Position numbers and translations under genes: made by a program
NCBI RefSeq assembly: GCF_019091085.1
Contig: NZ_JAGXJY010000027.1
Span: 1-64,000, forward strand
DNA: 64,000 nucleotides
Direction: 5' to 3'
Origin: Mesorhizobium sp. GbtcB19
GTDB lineage: Bacteria > Pseudomonadota > Alphaproteobacteria > Rhizobiales > Rhizobiaceae
Part shown: piece after piece, positions 43,401 through 50,516 of the stretch
Layout: each line of letters opens with the position of its first letter
Position numbering within the stretch: position 1 is the first letter of the stretch
The notes under the pieces: model-generated
What the model was told of the DNA's origin: nothing
Databases searched by the model: none
Seen by the model: only the letters and a program-made list of their open reading frames with translations

Positions 43401-44966
43401 CTCGGCAAGCGTGATGACATCGTCACCGCCATAGTCCAAGAACATTCGCTCCATGACAAATGCCAGCAACGGCATCTTGTCGGCACCTCCATCCTTGATC
43501 ACGTCGCGTAGCAGCGTGTCGATGAAGTCCTGTTTGAGCACCAGTTTCCGTTTCGTGTTCTCGTTCAGCACCTCGGCAGGTCCGATGACCACCTCCTTGA
43601 AGCTCGCTTCGGTCATCGGCCCGACCGAGAACGGGGTGTGCGCAACCGGCCCGAAAGTCGGGCTCGTCTGCAGCCGCTCGTAGGCGTCGGAGCGGATGGT
43701 GATGATGGCAAGCGTCGTTGCTAAAGAGGCATGGGCGACTGTCGTCGGACCACCTGTGTTCTTGAGATGGAGCAGTTCGACCAGCCTCTTCAGGAAGACC
43801 GCAGTCTGCGGCAACGCATTGCTGGCAAACAGTTCCTCCCCCTGGTCGATCGGGATCACCAGTGTCGGCAGTCCGATGTCGGGATCGCCCGGCGATGCCG
43901 GGGGCTTGGCCTTGCTGCAGATTTCTTGGACAAGATCGGAAAGGGCCTCCCCGCCGGCGTCAACCGCCGCACGGATCGAGGCGCGATCCTTCTTCAGGCC
44001 GACCTTCGCTGCGGTTGTGACGAGAGCTTGGGCAAGGCCGGCTTCACCGTCGACGGCACCGAATGCCGCGCGGATTGGCGGCAGCACGAGGAAACGCCGA
44101 TCATCGCGGTCCAGTCGAGGAATTATGCCTGCTCGCAGGAACGAGGACTTGCCGGCGCCCGACGCCCCCAGGACCACCAATAGCCGCGGCGCTGCCGCCT
44201 CGCGCAGTCCGCGCAGCCTGTCGAGTGCCTCTACAATCAGGCCGTCGCGGCCAAAGAAAATGCCGGCATCGACCGCCTCAAGCGGCTTCAATCCTCGATA
44301 GGGTGAGCGGTCCGGCTCTTCCTTTGGCGGCCAGGCAAAGAAGCCGGCATCAAGCCCTGCCCTCTCCAGGCCAGACTTCAACCGCTTGAGGGCGCTTTCC
44401 GAGAAGGTGACATGCTGTTCCTCGGCCCTGTCTTCTGTCAGAGTCGGGATGATCACGCCGTCGCGCCCCTTGGTCAGATCCACCGCCTGCCAATATGCCT
44501 TCAGCTTCGGCGGCAACGCCTCTATCGTCACCTTGTCGTCGATGATGACGCCGAACATCGGCTTATCGAGCTTGTGGGCGAGCATCATCTCCTTTTCGCA
44601 CCAGTCGGATTCAAGCCATGCCCTGCTGACCAAGAACAGCACCGCCTGGCAGCGATTGGCCGCGTCGTGCAGCGCACGCTCCCAGCGCTGACCGGCGACG
44701 ATGCCGCGCTCCGGATCAAGGTCGAGGAAATAGTCGTTCCAGCCATTTGAAATCAGCCAGTCGCGGATCGCCCGCGCCTCAGCGTTATCGCGACTCGAAT
44801 GACTGATGAAAATGCGGGACAAACCCGTCGCCCCCCAGCAATCTCTTAACCCTGGCACATCGCGAAATAGCGGATTGCTGGCGATAGCGTCGAGCATTCT
44901 CGGCGCGGCCCCTCCTCCGGATGTCCCTAGCGCCAGCCTGTCGACTGTCGGAGAAACATGCGCCAC
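37500..44966 (-). CDS. Giant TIR - nSTAND1 NTPase - transmembrane - TPR protein (NLR-like, putative antiphage)
   Basis: 2,488 residues from GTG 44966. TIR domain at about 50-165 (IFISHSSRD, then SRAWLESDWCEKE with the expected catalytic Glu at E126), which in active relatives cleaves NAD. The nSTAND1 NTPase at about 220-560 begins SPYRGLKPLEAVDAGIFFGR; Walker A is GASGAGKSS (267-275) and Walker B-like is TLVIPIDQGEELF (about 368-380). One transmembrane helix lies at about 750-772 (AAIAVVLAIAAIIGG). From about 890 to the end there are some 33 TPRs of 46-50 residues. By analogy with TIR-STAND immune proteins, the TPR array may sense an invader, the NTPase oligomerise and TIR deplete NAD. No partner gene is adjacent. 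Confidence 0.88.
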   Translation of the reverse strand: MAHVSPTVDRLALGTSGGGAAPRMLDAIASNPLFRDVPGLRDCWGATGLSRIFISHSSRDNAEARAIRDWLISNGWNDYFLDLDPERGIVAGQRWERALHDAANRCQAVLFLVSRAWLESDWCEKEMMLAHKLDKPMFGVIIDDKVTIEALPPKLKAYWQAVDLTKGRDGVIIPTLTEDRAEEQHVTFSESALKRLKSGLERAGLDAGFFAWPPKEEPDRSPYRGLKPLEAVDAGIFFGRDGLIVEALDRLRGLREAAAPRLLVVLGASGAGKSSFLRAGIIPRLDRDDRRFLVLPPIRAAFGAVDGEAGLAQALVTTAAKVGLKKDRASIRAAVDAGGEALSDLVQEICSKAKPPASPGDPDIGLPTLVIPIDQGEELFASNALPQTAVFLKRLVELLHLKNTGGPTTVAHASLATTLAIITIRSDAYERLQTSPTFGPVAHTPFSVGPMTEASFKEVVIGPAEVLNENTKRKLVLKQDFIDTLLRDVIKDGGADKMPLLAFVMERMFLDYGGDDVITLAEYQQSGGIGGAIEKAVNDALATLAGNPDIPKDRDAVFALLRATLIPQLAIVDPATREPQGRPAFRGDLPREGLPFIDALVDKRLLTSDSAPESGETRLQIAHEALLRQWRPMREWLRAEGEAIAMLRRAADAAREWGAKGRLGDWLQHSGTLLDRTSEQAKRREMKSLVNSETADYLAACKARDNAVAAEKEAATARQLADAETIAEEQRRAADAATGQIIAVREASRRTRIGAAIAVVLAIAAIIGGVIAWREQSRAQKLLSASTAVANSTTLELAQKFRNVKGVSVFVVRNILVKAEELQGKLIEAVGDDMGVRRAQEATFVEIAKTLLAQGDTNFALKYAGRAEEIASRFGGTHPLDHPWQAALGTAFQVKGDVLKAQGNLAGALENYQKSLAIRERLVALDPNNADWQSRLSSNYTALGNVQTAQGNLAGALDSYQRGLAIDEKLSTADQGNTDRLSDLAVDYSSIGGVHKVQGNLAGALENYQKSLAIREKLAALDPNNADWQSRLSSTYTRLGDVQTAQGDLAGALDSYQRGLAIDEKLSVADQGNTDKLSDLAVDYSSIGGVRKVQGNLAGALESYQKSLSIREKLAAIDPNNADWQSRLSSTYTRLGDVQTAQGNMAGALENYRRGLAIDEKLSAADRGNMVRLSGVGVDYRSIGDVQKAQGNLASALESYQKSLAIREKLVGLDPNNADWQSNLSSIYTVLGDVQTAQGNLAGALEDYRRGLAIDEKLGAADRGNMVRLSSVAIDYQSIGDVLKARGNLAGALENYQKSLAIREKLVALDPKNAGWQGNLSSIYTTLGDVQAAQGNLSGALENYRRGLAIDEKLSAADQGNTDRLSDLAVDYTSIGDAQRAQGNLAGALQNYQRSLGIREKLVALDPNNADWQSRLSSTYTALGDVQTTQGNLAGALENYRRGLTIDEKLSAADQGNTDRLNDLAVDYSAIGDVQKAQGNLAGALENYQKSLGIREKLVALDPNNADWQSRLSSIYTTLGDVQTTQGNLAGALEDYRRGLTIDEELSAADQGNTDKLNDLAVDYSSIGDVQKAQGNLAGALENYQKSLGIREKLVALDPNNADWQSRLSSIYTTLGDVQTTQGNLAGALENYRRGLTIDEKLSAADQGNTDRLNDLAVDYSSIGDVQKAQGSLAGALESYQKSLAIREKLVALDPNNNADWQNSLSFIYERVGLAHKARGNIAKALESFSKSLAIRAKLFAGDPENTNWASNLDYAYSQIGHVQKAQGNLAGALESYQKSLAIREKLVALDPNNADWQSRLSSIYTTLGNVQTAQGNLAGALDSYRRGLTIDEKLSAADQGNTDRLSNLAVDFSSVGDVLKAQGNLAGALESYQKSLAIREKLVALDPNNNANWRSDLSTIYSSVGDVQDAQGNLAGALDSYQKSLAIRERLVALDPDNADWQNRLSLIYERVGLARRARGNLAKALESLSESLAIRAKLFTGDPDNTNWASNLDYAYSQIGDVRKAQGNLAGALDNYQKSLAIRERLVALDPNNADWQSRLSSIYTTQGDVQTAQGNLAGALENYRRGLAIDEKLSAADQANTDRQSNLATDYSSVGDVQKAQGSLAGALENYQKSLAIREKLVALDPNNADWQNRLSLIYERVGLAQRANGNLAKALESFSKSQAIRARLFAGDPDNTYWAGNLDYAYSQIGDVRKAQGNLAGALENYQKSFAIRGKLTALDPNNADWQSRLSSIYIALGDVQKARDDPASALENYRRGLAIDEKLSAADRENMVRLSSVGIDYRSIGDVQKAQGNLAAALENYQKSFAIRDKLVALDPNNADWQSRLSSIYIALGDLQKAQGDPAGALENYRRGLTIDEKLSVADAANMIRVSSVGIDYRSIGDVQKALNNLAVALENYQKSLAIRERLVALDPNNADWQSELSTVYFEIGDLQKAQGNSAGALDNCQQSLALRQKLAALDPSNADWQRDLSATYTAQGELQQGH
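37560..42290 (-). repeat. Tandem TPR-coding repeat array (about 144-bp units, 288-bp superunits)
   Basis: About 33 head-to-tail units. Two unit types mostly alternate: one coding ...SLAIREKLVALDPNNADWQ, the other ...GLAIDEKLSAADQGN. This gives a 288-bp superperiod, seen for example at 40106, 40394 and 40682. Three times a third type (IRAKLFAGDP) is paired with an ERVGLA unit, near 38400, 39000 and 39750. DNA identity between neighbouring superunits is very high by eye, so recent duplication or gene conversion is likely. Confidence 0.85.
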
Positions 44967-45343
44967 GATCTCGCGGATGACCCCACTATAAGATTACCAT
45001 AACATACCGATAAGTCAAATAAATGAATGAGTTAACCTGATAAAACTACACATGACAAAGTTACGACTATATGATCGTTGACCTTTCTCTCGCCAAGCCG
45101 TCGACTTCCGAGTCAATTCATTACAATGGTGAGCACATCTCAAAGTCAAATTTGACCAGTCAGGGCGTAAGCGTGATATTGAATTTTACCAAAATTGCGC
45201 AATACTCAATATGCTACACGAATAACCTACAACGCAATTTGTTTAAGACAATATTTTGTCTCTCATCGCGGTCACGCGGTGCAATGACCTCCTTTCAGTG
45301 GTACGCGGGACGCGGCGAGGATCCTCAACTCAGAGCGCCGCGC
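44967..45343. other. 377-bp AT-rich gene-free region upstream of the TIR-STAND gene
   Basis: Its base composition is clearly AT-richer than the rest of the window (stretches such as AAGTCAAATAAATGAATGAG). It carries the likely promoter of the TIR gene at its left end. No ORF with family resemblance or a ribosome site was found. The composition suggests this block arrived from elsewhere together with the TIR gene. Confidence 0.6.
44991..45018 (-). promoter_or_regulatory. Candidate promoter of the TIR-STAND-TPR gene
   Basis: Read on the minus strand: TTGACT, a 16-bp spacer, then TAATCT. Transcription would start about 18 bases before the GTG at 44966, consistent with that start codon. The match is partial. 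Confidence 0.35.
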
Positions 45344-46645
45344 CTACCTCACGCCACCCCTCACCGGCCGATACAACGCCAGGGCGATCACCACGAATTT
45401 GGTCATCAGCGTCGTCTTGGAAGCCAGGCTTTCCGAGGTGTTGATGATGAGAAGCCAGCCCAGCATCGGCAGCCAGATGCCGGGATGGCAGCGGCGGGCC
45501 ACCTCGTGCATGAACAGCGCGAAACCGGAGAACATCAAAAGCGTGAAGAAGGCGCCCTGGTAGAGGGTCATGCGGATGATCGGGTTCTCGATACCCTGTT
45601 CGAGGCCGCTGATGCGGCGGGTGCTCTCCAAAAGGTCGATGTCGGGGCCAACGATGATGTCGCGCAGCTCCAGCCGGCTGAACAGGTCGAACATCTGGAC
45701 GCGCGCATTGGCGCTGCCGTTATCGGAGACGAAGCGCTCGAGCAACGCGTCGAAGAAGCCGTAATAACCGGCGAGCACGATCGCCAGCGGCAGCAGCGCG
45801 GCAAGCATGGTCACGAGAGCCGCGGCCAGAAGGTTGACGCGCCCGGTCCTGAGCTGGGCGACGCCGCGGGTCAGCATATAGGCGCTGCCGAGCAGGACCG
45901 TCAGCACCATCGCCGAGCGGCCGCCGAAGGCGACAAGCGCGCAGAACTGCAGCCCGACCAACGCCAGCCTGAGCGGCGTCGACAGCGCGCGCGAACCGGA
46001 GAGCAGCGACAAGACATAGATCGTGGTGACAGTGGCGTTGGACAGCGGGTGCCCCTGCAGCGCCGTCGAGCGCGGGTCGTTTACGAACAACGCGCCGTCG
46101 AAGCGATAGGGAAAGACCAGCGTCTTGGAGGCGAATTCGAACAACGCCAGCAGCGCGTTCGCCGTCATCACGGCATGGATGACGACCTGCAGCCGGGCAA
46201 AGGTCTTTTCGTCGTCTTCGCTCAACACCAGGACGAGCAGCGCCGGGGCGACGAAGGTGTCGATCATGCCGGCCATGCCGGGGCGTTGCCTGACAATGAC
46301 GACGATGAGAAGCACTATCGCGGTCACCGCCAGCAGCGCGGCAGCCGGACGCCGGTTGGTGACATTGACGACATAGCCGACCGGATTGCCGAAGGTGCAG
46401 GAGCGCCAGGCAAATACCAGGACCAGCAGGTAGGTGGACGGATGGATCTTGGTCAGCGCGCTGCCTTGCAGGCCCTCGTAATTATAGCCGAGCAGCCACA
46501 GCAAGCCGCCTGACACGGCAAACAGGAGAAGCACGGCCGCGATAATGCCGAAGCGGGTCAGCGCATCGACCGGAACGGTGCGCGGGCCGGCCATGCCATA
46601 GGCGGCCGGGACGGGACGGGCCGGCGCGACCGAGATCGCGGCCAT
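45344..46645 (-). CDS. VpsF-like polysaccharide polymerase (O-antigen ligase superfamily-like), EPS locus
   Basis: 433 residues, about eleven hydrophobic segments with one large central loop (about 190-225 and 300-345), inner membrane. It resembles the VpsF/Wzy-like polymerases that join lipid-linked repeat units at the periplasmic face. Conserved-looking loop motifs are NDPRSTALQGHPLSNAT and FVSDNGSANARVQMF. Its start lies just downstream of the Wzz/BY-kinase-like stop, so they form one operon. It complements the flippase and glycosyltransferases about 13 kb away on the other side of the TIR gene. Confidence 0.8.
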   Translation of the reverse strand: MAAISVAPARPVPAAYGMAGPRTVPVDALTRFGIIAAVLLLFAVSGGLLWLLGYNYEGLQGSALTKIHPSTYLLVLVFAWRSCTFGNPVGYVVNVTNRRPAAALLAVTAIVLLIVVIVRQRPGMAGMIDTFVAPALLVLVLSEDDEKTFARLQVVIHAVMTANALLALFEFASKTLVFPYRFDGALFVNDPRSTALQGHPLSNATVTTIYVLSLLSGSRALSTPLRLALVGLQFCALVAFGGRSAMVLTVLLGSAYMLTRGVAQLRTGRVNLLAAALVTMLAALLPLAIVLAGYYGFFDALLERFVSDNGSANARVQMFDLFSRLELRDIIVGPDIDLLESTRRISGLEQGIENPIIRMTLYQGAFFTLLMFSGFALFMHEVARRCHPGIWLPMLGWLLIINTSESLASKTTLMTKFVVIALALYRPVRGGVR

Positions 46646-46646
46646 G

Positions 46647-48722
46647 TCAGGCCGCCTCGTCGACCAGCATGGCGCCGGTCGGCAACCGCCCCATGACGGA
46701 GACCGCTTCCGAGGTCGAGGCGACGTCGCGCATCGACGTCGTGTTCAGCCTGGCGACGAGCAGGATCTCGTCGGCCATGGCGACCAACGGCAGGACGTTG
46801 AGGTCGTCGGTCAGCGCGCCGCCGTCGATGACGACCAGCTCGAAACCGTGATTGGCCTCGGCCAGCATGCGATGGGCGAAATAGAGCGCCTGTGCTTCCT
46901 GGAACACCGCGGCCGGCCGGCCGCGGCCAAGCAGAGCGATGGAGCTGCCCGGCGCATAGCGGCTGACCGCGTCGAGCGGATATTCGCCGCGCAGCACGTC
47001 GAGCATGCCGGGCTGCGGGTCCTTCTGGCCCTTGCCGGCGTTGATGTCGATGAACAGCACGCGACGTCCCCTGGCCGCCGCCGCATTGGCGAGCTGCCAT
47101 GCCACCCTCGACCGCTGCGCCTTGTCCTCCGGCGGCGACGCCACCAGGATCGATGGCACCAGCGGCCAGTCGGCCGGGCGCCTGGTCGCGGCGGCGATGC
47201 GCTGCAGCGCCAACCCGGCCACGGCGTCGGTCTTCTGGGCGACGGCGCCGGAGCGGCGGCGTCCCCTGCCCGGCAGCACGCCCAGCACCGGCGCGTCGAT
47301 GGCCGACTGCATCTGGTTGGCGGACAGCACGGTCGGCGAGAGATATTCGGCGACCAGCGCCATGCCGACGCCCAGCGCCAGCCCACCAAAGATGGCGCCG
47401 AAAATAAGCAAGCCCTTCGGCGGCCAGCTCTTCTTCAGCGCCGGCATGGCTTGCGAGATGATGCGGGCATTGGTGCTGTTGACGCTGGTCTGCTCGCGCG
47501 TTTCCTGGGCACGCTGCAGGTAGTTGGCATAGACCGTGCGCACGGCATCGAGATCGCGCTGCAGCTCGCGCAGCCTGACCGACGCCTGGTCGGTGTCGAG
47601 CGACTTGCCCTTCATCGACGCCACCTTGGCCTCCAGCGCGTTTTGGTTGGCCAGAGCGCGCTCGTAGTCGGTCTCGGCGGCGGTGACGAGGCGGCCGAGC
47701 TCGCGGGAAATCAGCTTGCGCAGGTCGCTCAGCTGCTGCTGCGCCGAGATCATCGAGGGATGACGCGGCCCCAGCTCGGTGCCGAACTGCGCGATCTGGT
47801 CGACCAGCGTCGCCTCCTGCGCCCTGAGACTGGCGATCACCGGCGAGCGCATCGCCTCCGACGTCGCGTCCGGCGCGCCGCCCTGCCGGCGCAACTGGTC
47901 GACCTGCGCCTTGAGCTGCGCGGTACGCGTCTGTGCCGCGGTCAATTGCGTGTTGAGGTCGGTCAGTTCCTGGTCGCTGACCAGATTGCCGGCCGCCATC
48001 ACCATGTTGTGCTCGGCCTTGTAGGTTTCGACGGCGTTGGCCGCCTGCTCGACGCGCTTGCGCTGGTCTTCCAGCCGGGCGCTGATCGCGTCGGAAGCGT
48101 CGGCTGCGGCCTTCGAACGCGCGGCCGCCTGGTCGTCGAGATAGGCCTGCGCGATGGCGTTGGCGAGCTTTGCCGCAAGGTCCGCGCTCTTGGCGGTGAC
48201 GATGATGTTGAGGACCAGCACCTTGTCGTCGCGCTTCACCGCGAGGCGGCGGCGCAGCGCATCGAGCGTCTCGGCCGTCCTGTCACCGTCGTCGGAGCCG
48301 AAGAGCATGCCCAGCCAGCGGTCGAGCACGCCCAAGCCGTTGAATTCTGGGTTGTGGGTCAGGTCGGTCGCGGCGATGGCGCGCAGAAGGACGCTGTTCG
48401 ATTGCGCCACGCTCACCTGGCTTTCAACCTGGGTGATGCCGCCGTCGGGCGAAATGCGGCTCGGATTGACGTCGTTGGTGACGACCTGCAGGTCTTGCGG
48501 GTCGATGATGATCTGCGCCGTCGAGGAGTAGAGCGCCGGCGTCAGCATGGCATAGACGAGCGTCACGGCGGTGAGCAGCGCGGTAACAGCAAAGATCAGG
48601 AAACGGCGCCGCAACAGGATGCGGCCGAGGTCGCCGAGCTCGACCGTGGCGGATGCGGGCGCGTGCGCGTAATAGGCCGGGGCCGGCGCGACCGCCTCCG
48701 GAGCGTTCTGCTGAGGCACCAT
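46647..48722 (-). CDS. Wzz/GumC-type chain-length protein with degenerate BY-kinase domain
   Basis: About 691 residues. Wzz domain: TM1 at about 40-62 (FLIFAVTALLTAVTLVYA), a long periplasmic coiled-coil region, TM2 (LLIFGAIFGGLALGVGMAL). A cytoplasmic P-loop-like domain follows. The Walker A position reads VASPPEDKAQRSRVAWQLA instead of G-x-x-x-G-K-S/T. Walker A' (VLFIDIN) and B-like (LVVIDGG) strands remain, and there is no Tyr-rich tail, so kinase activity is doubtful. The start is uncertain: ATG 48722, or TTG at 48740 (GGAG upstream) or 48773. It controls polymer length and export with the VpsF-like protein. Confidence 0.85.
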   Translation of the reverse strand: MVPQQNAPEAVAPAPAYYAHAPASATVELGDLGRILLRRRFLIFAVTALLTAVTLVYAMLTPALYSSTAQIIIDPQDLQVVTNDVNPSRISPDGGITQVESQVSVAQSNSVLLRAIAATDLTHNPEFNGLGVLDRWLGMLFGSDDGDRTAETLDALRRRLAVKRDDKVLVLNIIVTAKSADLAAKLANAIAQAYLDDQAAARSKAAADASDAISARLEDQRKRVEQAANAVETYKAEHNMVMAAGNLVSDQELTDLNTQLTAAQTRTAQLKAQVDQLRRQGGAPDATSEAMRSPVIASLRAQEATLVDQIAQFGTELGPRHPSMISAQQQLSDLRKLISRELGRLVTAAETDYERALANQNALEAKVASMKGKSLDTDQASVRLRELQRDLDAVRTVYANYLQRAQETREQTSVNSTNARIISQAMPALKKSWPPKGLLIFGAIFGGLALGVGMALVAEYLSPTVLSANQMQSAIDAPVLGVLPGRGRRRSGAVAQKTDAVAGLALQRIAAATRRPADWPLVPSILVASPPEDKAQRSRVAWQLANAAAARGRRVLFIDINAGKGQKDPQPGMLDVLRGEYPLDAVSRYAPGSSIALLGRGRPAAVFQEAQALYFAHRMLAEANHGFELVVIDGGALTDDLNVLPLVAMADEILLVARLNTTSMRDVASTSEAVSVMGRLPTGAMLVDEAA

Positions 48723-48854
48723 GAGCAGGGGTGATTGCAAAGGTCGCTCCGACAACGCTCCATCGGCCGGCAAGACGAGAAATGCGGCGTTGGCCTAGCT
48801 ATTCCCGGCAACGATTAAAACACTGTTAATTATGTTCATAAATTGATGCCGTAC

Positions 48855-48870
48855 TGGCACGAAGTTTGCA
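48855..48870 (+). promoter_or_regulatory. Sigma-54 (-24/-12) promoter of the plus-strand EPS operon
   Basis: TGGCACGAAGTTTGCA matches the consensus TGGCACG-N4-TTGCA at every defined base. It lies 117 bp before the ATG at 48987. It is the second such site in the EPS locus (see 32654). Confidence 0.82.
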
Positions 48871-48986
48871 CCGACGCAGTAGAAATTAAGTGCAGCCTAA
48901 ATCGGAGACATCGTGCGCATGCGGCGGGAATTCGACCTGGCCAGCCGGACCGACAGTACCGGATATGAGTCGCCCGGGGGTCGGCA

Positions 48987-50516
48987 ATGCGCCTGACCCT
49001 GCGCCTCAACGGCGATTGCGTGCGCGCTTTCCATGCGGCACTGGCCGAGCGGCTGTCGTTGCTGCCCGGCGTTGAGCTTTCCATCGATGCCCGTCCCGCG
49101 GCGAACGGTGTGCCGCGCGGCGGCGAGGCGCTGTTCCAGCTTGAGACGCTGATCCATCGCCTGCCCGCCAATGGGACGGCCAGGCGTGTGCCACTTTCGA
49201 CACTGGCCGGCCATGCCAGGCCATCCGCGCCGGCCGATCTCACAATCGATCTCGTCGGCGATGTGGAGCCGCAAGGCCGACGCGTCTGGCGGCTCGCTTA
49301 TGACGGCGTCTGTGGCGAGGAGGCCCTGCTGGCGCTGATCCTTGCCGGCCGCACCCCGCTCGCCCGCCTCGAGCAGAACGGTGCCGTTGTCGCCGAGGGC
49401 CGGCTCGGCACCGAATATCACGGTATTGCGCTGGCTTCCTTCCAGGACATGCTGGCGCGCAGCGCCAGCCTTATCGTGGCGGCGGCCAACGGCGCCGCGC
49501 GCTCGTCGCTGCCGGTGCTGCCCGAACCGTCATCCGAGGCGTCCCCGCCGGCTATGCCGTCAGCCACGAAACTCGGCGTGCGGGCGACGAAAGCCATGGC
49601 ACGCCGCATCGTGCAGCAGCTCTACCACCTCTGCTACAACGCCCCGCACTGGCGGGTCGGCTGGCGCGAGACCGGGGGCAAGGATCTCTATGAGCTGCGC
49701 GCCGATCCACAATCGGGCTGGCAGGACCTCTCCGACGACGGCAGCCGCTTCTACGCCGATCCGTTCCCGGTGCTCCATCGCGGCCAGGTGACGCTGTTCG
49801 TCGAGGACTATATCCACCGCACCGGCAAGGCGATCCTGTCTGCAGTGGCGTTCGGACCGAATGGACCGGCCGGCACCCCGAAGCCGGTGCTGGAACTGCC
49901 CTATCACCTGTCCTACCCCTTCGTGTTCGAGCGCGACGACGAAATGTGGATGGTGCCGGAAAGCTCGGCCAACCGTACGGTCGACCTCTACCGCGCCACG
50001 GCTTTCCCGGGCGGCTGGGTGAAGGAAGCCACGCTCCTGTCGGACATCGTCGCCAGCGACGCCACGCTCGTCGAGCATGGCGGGCGCTGGTGGATGTTCG
50101 CCACCGTGCGCGATGGTGGCGGCGCCTTTTCGGACCAGTTGCATCTGTGGTCGGCGCCGGACTTCCGCGGGCCGTGGACGGCGCATCCGAAGAACCCGGT
50201 GCTGATCGACATCGCCTCGGCGCGACCGGCGGGCCGCATGGTGAGCCACAACGGCCAGTTGCTGCGTCCGGTGCAGGATTGCCGCAGGAGTTATGGCGCG
50301 GCGCTCGGCATCGCGCGCGTCACGCAACTCGACGAGACCGGCTTCGAGCAGGTCGTCGAGACGATCCTCAACCCCGGCGCCGGCTGGGCCGGCCGCAAGC
50401 TGCACACGCTCAACGAAGCGGGCGGGCTGGAATTCATAGATGGTTCGGCGATGGCGCCGCGCTGGAAGACCCGGCCGCGTGATGTCATGCCCACGGCCCG
50501 TGGAGACGGAAAATGA
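48987..50516 (+). CDS. Beta-propeller carbohydrate-related protein (GIPC transferase N-domain-like), EPS locus
   Basis: 509 residues. The N-terminal 165 residues resemble a formyltransferase-like or unassigned alpha/beta region. Residues 205-500 form a five-bladed-propeller-like domain with YADPFPVLHRGQVTLFVED, YPFVFERDDEMWMVPESS and HPKNPVLID. That pattern occurs in plant glucosamine inositolphosphorylceramide transferase N-domains and in GH43/GH32-like proteins. In EPS loci such proteins are sometimes annotated formyl transferase. Its role is probably sugar transfer or modification. It is led by a sigma-54 site and its stop overlaps the next ATG (ATGA). Confidence 0.7.
   Translation: MRLTLRLNGDCVRAFHAALAERLSLLPGVELSIDARPAANGVPRGGEALFQLETLIHRLPANGTARRVPLSTLAGHARPSAPADLTIDLVGDVEPQGRRVWRLAYDGVCGEEALLALILAGRTPLARLEQNGAVVAEGRLGTEYHGIALASFQDMLARSASLIVAAANGAARSSLPVLPEPSSEASPPAMPSATKLGVRATKAMARRIVQQLYHLCYNAPHWRVGWRETGGKDLYELRADPQSGWQDLSDDGSRFYADPFPVLHRGQVTLFVEDYIHRTGKAILSAVAFGPNGPAGTPKPVLELPYHLSYPFVFERDDEMWMVPESSANRTVDLYRATAFPGGWVKEATLLSDIVASDATLVEHGGRWWMFATVRDGGGAFSDQLHLWSAPDFRGPWTAHPKNPVLIDIASARPAGRMVSHNGQLLRPVQDCRRSYGAALGIARVTQLDETGFEQVVETILNPGAGWAGRKLHTLNEAGGLEFIDGSAMAPRWKTRPRDVMPTARGDGK

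Noticed and set aside
45071..46513. 480-residue plus-strand ORF spanning the AT-rich block and the VpsF-like gene
   Set aside because: Its second half is antisense to a clear membrane protein; the first 70 residues alone show no family resemblance or ribosome site.
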